A stretch of 47,011 nt of DNA from Rhodospirillaceae bacterium (GTDB taxonomy: Bacteria > Pseudomonadota > Alphaproteobacteria > Rhodospirillales > Rhodospirillaceae). Within the stretch, counting starts at the first letter, position 1, and every line of letters begins with the position of its first letter. Location: positions 1 through 47,011 of the forward strand of contig NSIP01000016.1 of the NCBI GenBank assembly GCA_002737725.1, in the 5' to 3' direction. Position numbers and translations under genes: made by a program. Below, piece by piece: positions 25,880-34,345 of this stretch. Below the pieces are notes generated by a model. It worked only from the letters and a program-made list of their open reading frames with translations. It was not told the origin of the DNA and searched no databases.

Positions 25880-26434
25880 ATGAGTAAAGCCTTCGTTAAA
25901 GAGAGCGACACTGAGCCCGAGGGTGATCTGCCTGACGAGCTCGATGGTCTCGGGATAGGCTTGAAGAACTATGTCACGCCCGAGGGGTTTGAGAAACTGC
26001 GCGACGAGCTCAACCACCTTGCGCGCGTCGAGCGGCCCAAGGTTGTCGAGGTGGTATCGTGGGCGGCGGGCAATGGTGACCGCTCGGAAAACGGCGATTA
26101 CATCTACGGCAAAAAGCGCCTGCGCGAGATCGACCGACGTTTACGCTATCTCACCAAGCGCGTCGAAAGCGCAACTGTGGTTGATCCCAAACTGCAAAAG
26201 AACCGCGAGCAAGTGTTCTTCGGCGCCACCGTCACCTATGTCGACCACCATGGTGCGGAAAAAACCGTGCGCATTGTCGGCATCGACGAAGCGAACTTGG
26301 AATTGGGCATGGTCAGTTGGGTCTCGCCCATCGCCAAGGCACTGATTAAGACGGGTGAGGGCCATGTGGTGACGTTGCGTACTCCTGCGGGCGATGAAAA
26401 AATCGAAGTACGCGGGATTAGTTACGCAGGCTAA
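25880..26434 (+). CDS. greB: Transcription elongation factor GreB
   Basis: The protein has 184 residues from the ATG at 25880. The N-terminal coiled coil follows NYVTPEGFEKLRDELNHL and carries the Gre tip residues Asp67 and Glu70 (GDRSENGDY). YIYGKKRLREIDRRLRYLTKR is the GreB signature. The C-terminal FKBP-like domain has VFFGATVTYVDHHG and ISPIAKALIK-type motifs (VSPIAKALIKTGEG). It reaches into the RNA polymerase secondary channel and stimulates cleavage of backtracked RNA. The N-terminal 25 residues are an acidic extension. Its promoter probably overlaps that of the divergent toxin-antitoxin operon. Confidence 0.93.
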   Translation: MSKAFVKESDTEPEGDLPDELDGLGIGLKNYVTPEGFEKLRDELNHLARVERPKVVEVVSWAAGNGDRSENGDYIYGKKRLREIDRRLRYLTKRVESATVVDPKLQKNREQVFFGATVTYVDHHGAEKTVRIVGIDEANLELGMVSWVSPIAKALIKTGEGHVVTLRTPAGDEKIEVRGISYAG

Positions 26435-26442
26435 CTGCGATG

Positions 26443-26526
26443 TATTTCTCTTTCTCTTACTCTCTCCCACGCTACAAGGCGCTCGCGCCGAGTCCGCGCG
26501 GACAGAGGGAAAGGTGAGGGGTTTTT
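26443..26526. repeat. Second REP-like intergenic repeat
   Basis: Pyrimidine-rich TCTCTTTCTCTTACTCTC at the left and AGAGGGAAAGGTGAGGGG at the right frame a GC-rich centre (GGCGCTCGCGCCGAGTCCGCGCGGAC) that can fold. The right end closely matches the 24500-24520 repeat end. It sits between greB and the transposase remnant. Confidence 0.6.
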
Positions 26527-26884
26527 AATACTTCAACGTCGTTCCGGTGATGTTGTAGGTGACAAGACCACAGTGGGTCAGGTCCGAGCGCTGATGGGGA
26601 AACTCGTGACAGAAAAACTCCGCGACAGTGAAGTATTGGAAGTGCGGGTTCTCGACCCAGCGCGCGCAGACCCCTTCGTCCGACAGATTTTGGATGTGCT
26701 GGAGGAGAAGCAACCCCACCATGAAGCGCGTTGGGGTGCCGGAGCGGCCATGCTCGCTAAACAACGGGGCGAGTTCATTATCGATCCAGTCCCAATCGAT
26801 CTGCCCAGCCAAGCGCACCAGCTCGTGCTTCATGTTGATAATCTGGTCGAGCCGCAAGCGGAACAGGTCGCCCGTACCGGTCAT
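26525..26884 (-). pseudogene. IS5-family transposase remnant (N-terminal part)
   Basis: The ORF has 119 codons. Residues 1-108 match the DUF772 N-terminal domain of IS5-type transposases: LFRLRLDQIINMKHELVRLA, DWIDNELAPLFSEHGRSG, TRFMVGLLLLQHI, LSDEGVCARWVENPHFQYFT, FPHQRSDLTH. Homology stops there; the last 11 residues (CGLVTYNITGTTLKY) are foreign and the whole DDE catalytic domain is missing. It is therefore a dead fragment, with its own start still present. Confidence 0.88.
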
Positions 26885-27276
26885 CTCTTGCTTATTGGGC
26901 TACATCGCATCCCTCCATCCGATGCAGCCAGAGAATCACAGTTCGCGGTCTTTGAGAATCCAAAACCCTAAAACGAGATTGCAAGGTTCCGGCGGTCCAA
27001 ACCCCAAAACCTTGCAATCTCAAAACCACACCCAGCAACAAAAACGACTCACCATCAATGGCTTAGCCGTTGTTCACGGGCGACTATGTCGCTAACTAAG
27101 CAAATCGAAATTATTCACGTTTATTCATTCTTCGCCGTAGAGCAGGTTAAGCACACGACTGCCATACCGTTGAATCATTTTTCTAGCTAACACAGAGTCT
27201 GCTCTCACCGTACACATGAAAGGCTTTGCATCTGCATTGAGAGGTTATTTTTTGAATTTGAGGCAAAATCAGTAGA
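26885..27276. other. Non-coding stretch beside the IS remnant
   Basis: I see no credible gene in this stretch of about 390 bp. It contains the 14-bp inverted repeat at 26975-27021 and probably decayed IS-end sequence. The right part (27100-27276) is more AT-rich than the genes around it. Confidence 0.6.
26975..27021. repeat. Perfect 14-bp inverted repeat
   Basis: GAGATTGCAAGGTT (26975-26988) is repeated in reverse complement as AACCTTGCAATCTC (27008-27021), with a 19-nt loop. No T-run follows on either strand, so it is not a standard terminator. It lies behind the IS5 remnant and may be the terminal repeats of a lost or miniature element. Confidence 0.85.
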
Positions 27277-27315
27277 GCGATAAAAAACCCGGCGCGATGC
27301 CGGGTTTTTTATCGC
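27277..27315. terminator. Strong bidirectional intrinsic terminator
   Basis: A perfect 17-bp stem, GCGATAAAAAACCCGGC (27277-27293) with its reverse complement at 27299-27315, has loop GCGAT. A-run and T-run sit inside the stem, so it can stop transcription from both sides. It lies 12 nt past the stop of the third TonB receptor gene. Confidence 0.94.
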
Positions 27316-27327
27316 AGAAACTATGCT

Positions 27328-29751
27328 TTAGAACTTATAACGGCCCGTTACGCCGATCGACCTCTTACGCGGGTAAGCCGCGTTATAGTCGCGGAAGAAC
27401 GTCGTTGTTGCAGGTTTCCCGGCTAAGCGATTGGGAATCTGCAGGAACGCTGAGAAGTCGCGAAGGCGGGTGATAACCGCCGGCGTATGGTCATCGAGAA
27501 CATTGTTCACAAACAATGTAACGGAAAGCGCATCATTCTCTACGCCCGTTCGAATATTCATGAGGTATGAATCGCCTGTATGTTGCAAGTTATCAACTTG
27601 GGCATAACGCTTCGTCTCGTAGGTGAGATCGCTGCGAATAAACCCAGCCCAATCTCCGCTTAAGGGCTGCGTAAAGCTACCCGATAAAATAACCTGATGT
27701 GCCGGTGTTTGAGGAAGTCGCTGTCCCCGCGTCTGTCCGCTCGGATCATTACCTCTATTTAGAGGGCCCACGAGACCATCGGTATCATACAGATCTTCCT
27801 GCTCATCGTCGAGAAAGTCCCTTATTTCCGCTTTATTGTAGGCGTAGCCCAGCCTGAAATCGAGGGCATCGGCAGGCTTCGCATTCATATCAATTTCGAG
27901 GCCCCTAATCCGCGACTGTCCAGCATTTTGAATTAAGGATGCTGTGTTAAACGTACCGTTCACGAGAGTATATGTGCGACCTTTCGTTAACTGTTGATTT
28001 GACCAAGCGATCCAATATGCCGATGAACTTAACGTAATCGTGCGGTCTGCATTAGCTCCTTTGACACCGAGCTCGTACGTCCACGCAGACTCTTCTCTAA
28101 ATGACTGCGCATTGGCGACGAGATCTGCACGCGATGCTGCATCGGCGTCGGTTGGAAGCGAATTGAATCCGCCGGGTTTATTACCCTTGGCGACGTTCGC
28201 AAAGACGTTCCAATCCTCATTCAGACTGTAAAGTGCAGTGGCGCGCGGCAGGAATTTCTTGTACTCTACGTCCAGCAACGGGTTCTCGGCACGATTGATC
28301 GCTTGATCAGATATGATCTTGTCGACTTGGTACCGGCCTTCGGCAGTCAAGCTGAGATTGTCGCTAGCCTCAAATTCCAACAGACTGAAGACAGACCAGT
28401 TGCGTACGGCGCTGTCGTCTTGTGATGGCGTCTTGGCAAAGCCGATGACCGAGCCAATCGGCACACGTGCCGTGCCTGCAGGATTTGTGAAGACTGAGGT
28501 ATAGCCGACCCCATCATCTTCGCGGTAATAGTAAAAACCGGCTAATCCACGCAGCGTATTGTCACGCGGGCTGTCGATCCGGCCTTCGAGTGACCAGTCT
28601 TTGCGACGGCTTTCGGTGTAAGTCAACCCGGTTGTGCGACCTCTAACCTCAGTTTGATTGAAATTTGAATCAAACCCGCTAGCGTTTCGGTTTTTGTTGT
28701 ACGCAGCAATACCCGTTAATGTCCAATCATTGACTTCATAATTGGCTTTTGCGCTGGAGCGCCAAGCCCCGCGGTTCACGCCGTCCAGACCGAGGGCATC
28801 AAGCAGATCGGTGCGGGCATAAAAGCTATCGGGAATTTCCTGCTCGCCGCAAAAAGCGCCGGTGCGACGATTAGAGGAACGTGGAAAAGGAACTGTGGCC
28901 ACGATCGTCGGCAGTTGGCAATTTAAATTTGCGACGCCCAAGAAGCCCGAGGCGTAAAATCCATCGACGTCTTTCGTCCATCCGACATTAACCTCGGCAT
29001 CAAAACTGTCGCTGGGGGTGAAGTACAACTTTCCACCCACATTGCGCGAGCTTTCTTCACCGCCCTCTTTCTTTCCTGTCGCACGGTTCAGCCAGTCGCC
29101 GCCAAAAGTGTAGTAGCGGCCATTGAGCTCACCAGCTACCTTGCCCTCGATGATCGGCCCGCTGACGTAGCCGTTCACTTCATAGCGATCATTTTGTGCG
29201 ACGGTCGTCTCAATCTTGCCGGTGAATGTATCGCCCGGCTTTCGCGTAATAAAATTGACCGCGCCCGCAAACGTTCCGCGACCAAAAAGCGCGGATTGGG
29301 GACCACGGATGACTTCGATACGTTCGACGTTGTCGAGCTGATAGCTTGTGATATTACCCGAAACATAGATGCCATCGACAAAGAACCCAGTGTTGGCAAC
29401 ACCTAAAATATTCGACTGCGCACGGATTGACGGGCGACTTGCGGCACCCCCCTGTCCTGCACCGGTGCGACCGAAGCCTTGCCGAAACGAGAAGCCCGGG
29501 GTTTGGTTGGCAAGATCGGTCATGTTATCGATGCCGGCTTTTTCGATGGCGACCTCGGTAAATGCCGAAATGGCGAGTGGAACATCCTTCAAATTCTCAT
29601 CGCGCTTACGCGCAGTGACGACAATTTCTTCGATGCCTGCCGAAACTTGTGCTGATCGTTGCTGTGCCATGGCTGGCGTTGAATACGCCATCTGAATGCT
29701 TGCGGTTGCGGCAACCATCGCTACGCTCGCGAGAAGACGGCTACGTGTCAT
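27328..29751 (-). CDS. TonB-dependent outer-membrane receptor
   Basis: The protein has 807 residues from the ATG at 29751, which has GAGGG about 6 nt upstream; the longer frame adds no plausible signal. The signal peptide MTRSRLLASVAMVAATASIQ...AMAQ is followed by TonB-box-like GIEEIVVTARKR. The plug has VPLAISAFTEVAIEKAGI, NVERIEVIRGPQSALFGRGTFAGAVNFI, and the barrel ends in Phe (RSIGVTGRYKF). Its partner downstream of the gap at 29752-30080 is a PepSY/BNR membrane protein in the same orientation, a combination often seen with siderophore or metal uptake. The ligand is unknown. Confidence 0.95.
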   Translation of the reverse strand: MTRSRLLASVAMVAATASIQMAYSTPAMAQQRSAQVSAGIEEIVVTARKRDENLKDVPLAISAFTEVAIEKAGIDNMTDLANQTPGFSFRQGFGRTGAGQGGAASRPSIRAQSNILGVANTGFFVDGIYVSGNITSYQLDNVERIEVIRGPQSALFGRGTFAGAVNFITRKPGDTFTGKIETTVAQNDRYEVNGYVSGPIIEGKVAGELNGRYYTFGGDWLNRATGKKEGGEESSRNVGGKLYFTPSDSFDAEVNVGWTKDVDGFYASGFLGVANLNCQLPTIVATVPFPRSSNRRTGAFCGEQEIPDSFYARTDLLDALGLDGVNRGAWRSSAKANYEVNDWTLTGIAAYNKNRNASGFDSNFNQTEVRGRTTGLTYTESRRKDWSLEGRIDSPRDNTLRGLAGFYYYREDDGVGYTSVFTNPAGTARVPIGSVIGFAKTPSQDDSAVRNWSVFSLLEFEASDNLSLTAEGRYQVDKIISDQAINRAENPLLDVEYKKFLPRATALYSLNEDWNVFANVAKGNKPGGFNSLPTDADAASRADLVANAQSFREESAWTYELGVKGANADRTITLSSSAYWIAWSNQQLTKGRTYTLVNGTFNTASLIQNAGQSRIRGLEIDMNAKPADALDFRLGYAYNKAEIRDFLDDEQEDLYDTDGLVGPLNRGNDPSGQTRGQRLPQTPAHQVILSGSFTQPLSGDWAGFIRSDLTYETKRYAQVDNLQHTGDSYLMNIRTGVENDALSVTLFVNNVLDDHTPAVITRLRDFSAFLQIPNRLAGKPATTTFFRDYNAAYPRKRSIGVTGRYKF

Positions 29752-30080
29752 AAGACCCTCATTGAATGTTTTGTGAATGTTTTGTTTTAACCCGAGCCGA
29801 TGTCTCGACCCACCCCAACTCAACTTCAAACTGACAGATACGATGTGCGAAGTAAAAGCCGATTATTTTGGTGGATTCTGCGAATTACCGCTCAGTCAGA
29901 ATAATAATCTATAAAATAAACTATTAATGACAAATATTTCAATATTATATATATAATTAGAAATCAATTCCCATCATAAGAAAAGTAGCGCTGTGTGTAA
30001 TCAAAATTTTGTAGGAATGACATTTTGCCACATTTTTTTGCTTCCTTGTGGGTAGAGGGTGACGTGAAAAGAAGCCCTTG
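29752..30080. other. AT-rich intergenic region upstream of receptor
   Basis: These 330 bp hold no convincing gene. The segment 29890-29970 is strikingly AT-rich (runs of TATATATAATTA) compared with the GC-rich surroundings, as expected for a regulated promoter region or for acquired DNA. Confidence 0.6.
29906..29933 (-). promoter_or_regulatory. Candidate sigma70-type promoter of the receptor gene
   Basis: On the minus strand TTGTCA (29933-29928) is followed after 16 nt by TAGATT (29911-29906). Match to consensus is partial and the AT-rich context gives many alternatives. No convincing Fur box was found. This is a guess at the promoter of the TonB receptor gene, about 155 nt from its start. 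Confidence 0.28.
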
Positions 30081-31685
30081 TCACATCCACTTGCGTCGCC
30101 ACCACAAAATAGGCCCTGAACAAACCAAGACGATTGCCAGCAGTGCAATCAGATCATTGATCCACTCCCACTTGCTGTGAATCACGCTGCCGGTATGGAT
30201 GTCGGCGACGAACAGAAAAACACTTGCACCGCTAAGGGGCGGGAAGGCGATGGAGGTGTCCGTGAAAAGAGCGGTCGATGATTGACTTGAAACGACATCC
30301 GAATTCACCACCGAGAGACTCCCGGTATAAATGGCACGGCTATTTTTGAGATACCAAGCATCGCCGTGCTGAGCTGCATCTGTAATCGCGAGTTTCGGGC
30401 CATCCAAGATGATTTCAGTCCACACGGTCTCACTGTCGCGCTTGTAGAATTGCCCGACACCGCCAATGCCAACGAAAACATAATCTCCTTGACGAAAAAC
30501 ATTGGTTCGCCCGGCATCAGTACCGTCTGTACTTCGCGGTAACTTATTGTCTACCGCCCATGTCTTGCCGCCATCAAAAGATTGAAGCGGCCCGAAACGC
30601 GTGGCAATCAAGAGGCGTTGGGGCTCATTCGCGAAGCCGACAACATTCGATACTTCCCCCGTCAAGTTTGTGTAGTTGTAGATCGGCGTTAAATTTGCCC
30701 GGTTTAACAGGATGGTTTTCGCCGCCTCCAGGAATGGCGTCGCGTGATCCAGCGCAAGTCCTGTGAGCGATAAATAGAGAATGGGAATCGCGCCGAGCAG
30801 ACCAATGGTGGGGCCGTGACTACGATAGAGCCATCGCAAAATATTTTGGCGTAGCTTGACCTTGCCTTTGGGCTTCTGGTGTTGCCAACGTCGTGGCAGC
30901 CACCAATACATAAGCCCCGTCAGCGACAAAAAGACGATTGCGACACCGCCGTAGTCGTTGATCAGCTTTGACCATGGCTGTGGCAGAAATCCACGACCCA
31001 GATGCAACTCAAAAACAAAACGCCCAAGGTCGATGTGGTCAGGAAGGCCGGCGACGACGACATCTGTTAGGTCGATCCACGTCACGTTACCTATGTTTGG
31101 ATCCGATCCGACCGAAAGCTGGAACAGGCGGCTTTCGGCGGCAACCCCTAGCAATTCATTCGCGCTTGAACCGGTAGTGAGGCTCGTCACTTGCGTTCCT
31201 CGCAGCGCAAAAGGGACGGCCCGTGTTCCTTGATCTTTGACGATCCAGATACCGTCATCAGTCGCGATCCAAACGTGGTTCAGATCGCCGCTCGGCCCAG
31301 ACACAAAATCATAAACCTGAGGTACCGAGGACAGTCGCCTACCCTCGGATTCTTCCCAAATGACATCGGCCCAGGTTTTGCCTGAATCGGACGTGAACCA
31401 CAGGCCGCGTTCTGAACCGCCAAGCAAAGCTTCGGGGTTGGCCGGGTCGATCTCGATATCACGCATGATCGTGCCGCGAATTAGCCGGTTAATGCCCGGC
31501 GACGTCCAACTTTTAGGCACACTCCATTGATGGCTCCATCGCCATTCATGGTGGTCCAATATCCAGCCTGAAAGCCCGAGGACGCTGAGCCACGACAGCG
31601 CAATGAACGCTGCGATCTTATGAATCGTTCGCAATTTCGGGAAGCGTAAGGAACTTACCTTCGGTGTCGTTAAAATATCTGTCAT
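30081..31685 (-). CDS. PepSY-type membrane protein with BNR/Asp-box repeats
   Basis: The protein has 534 residues from the ATG at 31685. Four membrane helices are seen: after RTIHKIAAFIALSWLSVLGLSG near the N-terminus, two in the middle (YGGVAIVFLSLTGLMYWW; TIGLLGAIPILYLSLTGLALDH) and one at the C-terminus (INDLIALLAIVLVCSGPILWW). HH and H residues next to LTGL-type helices are typical of PepSY_TM proteins, many of which handle haem or reduce iron at the membrane. Two large periplasmic loops carry Asp-box repeats (FTSDSGKTW, QSFDGGKTW) of the sialidase/photosystem-assembly beta-propeller kind. The split layout suggests one propeller built from both loops. It is upstream of, and co-oriented with, the TonB receptor gene. 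Confidence 0.82.
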   Translation of the reverse strand: MTDILTTPKVSSLRFPKLRTIHKIAAFIALSWLSVLGLSGWILDHHEWRWSHQWSVPKSWTSPGINRLIRGTIMRDIEIDPANPEALLGGSERGLWFTSDSGKTWADVIWEESEGRRLSSVPQVYDFVSGPSGDLNHVWIATDDGIWIVKDQGTRAVPFALRGTQVTSLTTGSSANELLGVAAESRLFQLSVGSDPNIGNVTWIDLTDVVVAGLPDHIDLGRFVFELHLGRGFLPQPWSKLINDYGGVAIVFLSLTGLMYWWLPRRWQHQKPKGKVKLRQNILRWLYRSHGPTIGLLGAIPILYLSLTGLALDHATPFLEAAKTILLNRANLTPIYNYTNLTGEVSNVVGFANEPQRLLIATRFGPLQSFDGGKTWAVDNKLPRSTDGTDAGRTNVFRQGDYVFVGIGGVGQFYKRDSETVWTEIILDGPKLAITDAAQHGDAWYLKNSRAIYTGSLSVVNSDVVSSQSSTALFTDTSIAFPPLSGASVFLFVADIHTGSVIHSKWEWINDLIALLAIVLVCSGPILWWRRKWM

Positions 31686-32072
31686 GGCACTGCTCAGGAA
31701 AAGTAGAGTGTGAATTTGAGAATTGAGTTGCTCAAGCGCGACATTCATACACGGAAACTAATATCGTTGCACTTCGCTGTGGCTTTTGGGCGATGCCTGA
31801 GCTGGTCCCGGTTGTTGGGACAGCTTGGCAGCTAAGTTAAGATGTATCCCAGTTGCTGATTATGCTGCCATATTTCCAATCATTGTGAAGCCTTTTTGTT
31901 GCTGTTGGGCCTGTGGAGATGTGGTCAAGGCGCAGCTGTAAGGTCGACGAACTTGCGAGACGCCTGGGTTTTGGGATTATAGCTTTTCTCTGAGAGCCTC
32001 GTAAGGCTGATACATCCTCCTTGCGACAAATCGGCATTATGAAAGATGTCTCGCGAGCCCGTAAGGCCCTAC
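31686..32072. other. Intergenic debris left of tRNA remnant
   Basis: I find no gene with a plausible protein in these 387 bp on either strand; the small ORFs present have compositional noise only. The stretch ends exactly at the threonine tRNA 3' fragment, so it may be the edge of an inserted segment. Confidence 0.5.
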
Positions 32073-32112
32073 AAGGGGGAGGTCGAGTGTTCAATCCACT
32101 CCGGCAGCACCA
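32073..32112 (+). pseudogene. 3' 40 nt of a tRNA-Thr gene (possible att scar)
   Basis: The sequence has the end of the anticodon arm (AAGGGGG), variable region AGGTC, a perfect T arm GAGTG-TTCAATC-CACTC, acceptor 3' strand CGGCAGC, discriminator A and encoded CCA. This matches the 3' half of bacterial tRNA-Thr(GGT), whose 5' end is GCTGCCG-like. No matching 5' acceptor strand or D arm lies upstream, so it is a fragment. Integrative elements that insert at tRNA 3' ends leave exactly such a duplicate. By orientation the inserted DNA would lie to the left. Confidence 0.7.
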
Positions 32113-32147
32113 TTCAAACGGTCACGCCATTCCATTAAACAGTCACA

Positions 32148-34148
32148 TCATCCCGTCGCAGCTTGGCGGGCGTTGTCGAGGCTGGCATTGGCTGCCCCGT
32201 CATTGGGTTGCACAAAAACACCCTTGGCATTATAGCCCGCGATCACCTTTTTTAGCTGCGCAAACTTTTCATAAGGGTTCACAACCGGGTCGCCCGCCCA
32301 CAAATTATTCGGTAGGCCATTGCCTGCGTTATACGCCGCTTCGTAAACCACCGAATCATCCCAGATCGCCAAGTTGGACTTCGCGTTGGCGCGCGCGTGA
32401 CGCAGCGCTTTCAAATCAATCGAGCCTTGCAGCGGCAACGCGCCTGGCCCATCGGCCACCACTTGCAACGTGCCATCAAAGTTCACAACTTTTGAATAGC
32501 CGCGGTTCATGGCGGTGGGTTGGCCGTTTGTGGATCGCGCGCTGACTTCGCCGCCATGGCCCGCGGTAATGACATAGGCCGAATTTTCAAAGGCGCGGGT
32601 GTGGCGACTGAGATCCCACGCGCGACGGCGAATGTTATGAGGTTCGGACGTCGGGTGAATAATCACTTCCGCGCCCTTGGCCACGAAGCCGCGCGACGTT
32701 TCGGGGAAATTCATATCAAAGCAAATCTTGGTCGCAAGTCGGCCAATGGGCGTATCCACCACGGGCATCAAATGTTCAGTACCGTATTTATCGACGTACT
32801 GATTGTAGACACTGCCCGGTGTTGTATCGGGTAGCATCCCAAACACATCGGCGCAGTGAATTTTGCGGTACAGGTGAATCAGCTTGCCGTTATCGTCGAA
32901 AATGAACGCGCTGTTGAAGAACCGCCCGGGCCAGTCGGGATCGAACTCGAACACGCCTCCAGCCACGTACGACTTTGTATCTTGTGCAAATTTGGCAAGC
33001 TTATCGGCCTCGGGCCCTGGGAAGGAAATGCCGATGAGATGGGCCAGATGCGATGAACGGCTACCTAAGGGGCTGGCAGCGCCCGTGAGAAAAAACTCGG
33101 GGAACACGACCAAGCGCACCGCGGGCGAGCGCGCCACCCAGCCCACCACATCAATGGCCGCGTCAAGGTTGCGCATGCGGTTATCGACCAGCACCTCAGG
33201 CGTGCCCGAACCGTGTGACACGCACTGGCAAATGGCGACGTCGTAACGATCTTGCTGTTGCGGGAGAGAGCTGGGCTGGGCTTGAGCTGCGATGAGGCGT
33301 TGTGATTCCTTCATCCAGCCTTCGCGCGTGGTCGGCGATGAGCGGGCTTTGCCCGCCTTGGCCTTATAGCCGGGCCCATACAGCGGCATACGCACGACCG
33401 CCGGGAAGTTGCCCATGGGCTCTTGGCGGCGGCGGCGAAGGTTTTGAATGTCGAGTTCCGCCGTAAAAAAAGATTCATCACCCCCGGCGGCGACCTTCGT
33501 GCCCCACCACTCCGCCACCATCGACGCAGGCGAAAGTTTCACAGATACATTGCCGCGTGTGATGGACGTGGCCGAGGCCACCGCAACATAACAAATATTT
33601 TCGTAGGCCCGCGCCTGCCGCGCTATCATGCGCGCTTCGAAATGTTGGTCGCGGCGTTCGCGCGCGGGGTTGAGAATAATCTCGGCACCCGCCATCACCA
33701 ATGCACGCACAACTTGGGGGTAGAGAATATCTTCGCCACACAGCACGCCAATTTGGCCCAGCGGCGTATGAGCCGTCAGTGGCTTGTAGGGCACATATGT
33801 ATCGGCGTGTGTGTCGGTGAAGCCCTCGACGAGGTCTGGCAAAATCTTTGCCGCGCGGATCACAATTTTGCCATCGGGGTCGGCCAGGAAACCCATCGTG
33901 CGCGGGGCTGGCTCCTTGCCGCTGCGCACATAAGCAGACGCACATATATATAAGCCATGCTCTTTGGCCAGCCGGCCCAACATTGCCGCGATCTCTGCTT
34001 CGGGGACGGCGTCTTGCTCGCGGCCATCGGCATGGGGCAGCAGGGAGATGGCAGGACCAGTTTCAACGAGTGTTCGGCGCGCCTCGGCCAAGACGGCCGA
34101 AAGTGTGCCCTCGTCTTTTAAGTTCCACGGTGTCTGAACAACAATCAT
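32148..34148 (-). CDS. Tandem two-domain nitrilase/carbon-nitrogen hydrolase
   Basis: The protein has 666 residues, about twice the normal length, because two nitrilase domains are fused. Domain 1 (about 1-265) keeps Lys101 (RAAKILPD) and Cys137 (GVLCGEDILYPQ), but the Glu position is His39 (SLLPHADG). Domain 2 (about 303-640) has the full triad: Glu351 (VVFPEFFLTG), Lys429 (LYRKIH) and Cys476 (TKICFDMNFPE). A Ser/Gln-rich linker joins them. Domain 2 resembles the stand-alone protein at 1819. It probably hydrolyses an amide, nitrile or carbamoyl compound with domain 2 active and domain 1 structural or regulatory. GAGG lies 5 nt before the ATG. A 53-codon gene ends 7 nt upstream, so both are likely one operon. 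Confidence 0.9.
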   Translation of the reverse strand: MIVVQTPWNLKDEGTLSAVLAEARRTLVETGPAISLLPHADGREQDAVPEAEIAAMLGRLAKEHGLYICASAYVRSGKEPAPRTMGFLADPDGKIVIRAAKILPDLVEGFTDTHADTYVPYKPLTAHTPLGQIGVLCGEDILYPQVVRALVMAGAEIILNPARERRDQHFEARMIARQARAYENICYVAVASATSITRGNVSVKLSPASMVAEWWGTKVAAGGDESFFTAELDIQNLRRRRQEPMGNFPAVVRMPLYGPGYKAKAGKARSSPTTREGWMKESQRLIAAQAQPSSLPQQQDRYDVAICQCVSHGSGTPEVLVDNRMRNLDAAIDVVGWVARSPAVRLVVFPEFFLTGAASPLGSRSSHLAHLIGISFPGPEADKLAKFAQDTKSYVAGGVFEFDPDWPGRFFNSAFIFDDNGKLIHLYRKIHCADVFGMLPDTTPGSVYNQYVDKYGTEHLMPVVDTPIGRLATKICFDMNFPETSRGFVAKGAEVIIHPTSEPHNIRRRAWDLSRHTRAFENSAYVITAGHGGEVSARSTNGQPTAMNRGYSKVVNFDGTLQVVADGPGALPLQGSIDLKALRHARANAKSNLAIWDDSVVYEAAYNAGNGLPNNLWAGDPVVNPYEKFAQLKKVIAGYNAKGVFVQPNDGAANASLDNARQAATG

Positions 34149-34155
34149 CTGCGCC

Positions 34156-34317
34156 TCAACCCACTTGCCTGATCAAATATGCGCTAGAATCAACGTGGTT
34201 TGCGGCGCGCTCAAGCCAAGCAAAGGCATGATGCTCGCGCTGCGGCCCGATTTCTTCGCCTGAAGTCACGGTGCGAACATAGACGCGCCCGCCGCTGTCG
34301 GCTAGATAAAGCCTCAT
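34156..34317 (-). CDS. 53-residue hypothetical protein upstream of tandem nitrilase
   Basis: The ORF begins MRLYLADSGGRVYVRTVTSG, continues EEIGPQREHHAFAWLERAAN and ends HVDSSAYLIRQVG. AGGA lies 4 nt before the ATG at 34317. The stop is 7 nt before the nitrilase start, so translation is probably coupled. The protein is soluble, with a beta-hairpin-like first half and a helix around HHAFAWLERAA. No family recognised. The tight spacing, good RBS and protein-like composition make it likely real. Confidence 0.62.
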   Translation of the reverse strand: MRLYLADSGGRVYVRTVTSGEEIGPQREHHAFAWLERAANHVDSSAYLIRQVG

Positions 34318-34345
34318 ATGATCCTTCTATGAATATATACCGCCT

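Noticed and set aside
26443-26526. CRISPR-like repeat
   Set aside because: Only one copy is here and the related one at 24411 is an inverted pair, with no regular spacers; it fits a REP-like element.
29890-29970. Replication origin or Fur box in the AT-rich stretch
   Set aside because: No DnaA-box cluster, no parA/B or repA genes and no convincing 19-bp Fur palindrome.
32073-32112. A complete functional tRNA
   Set aside because: No 5' acceptor strand, D arm or full anticodon arm can be found upstream; only the 3' half is present.
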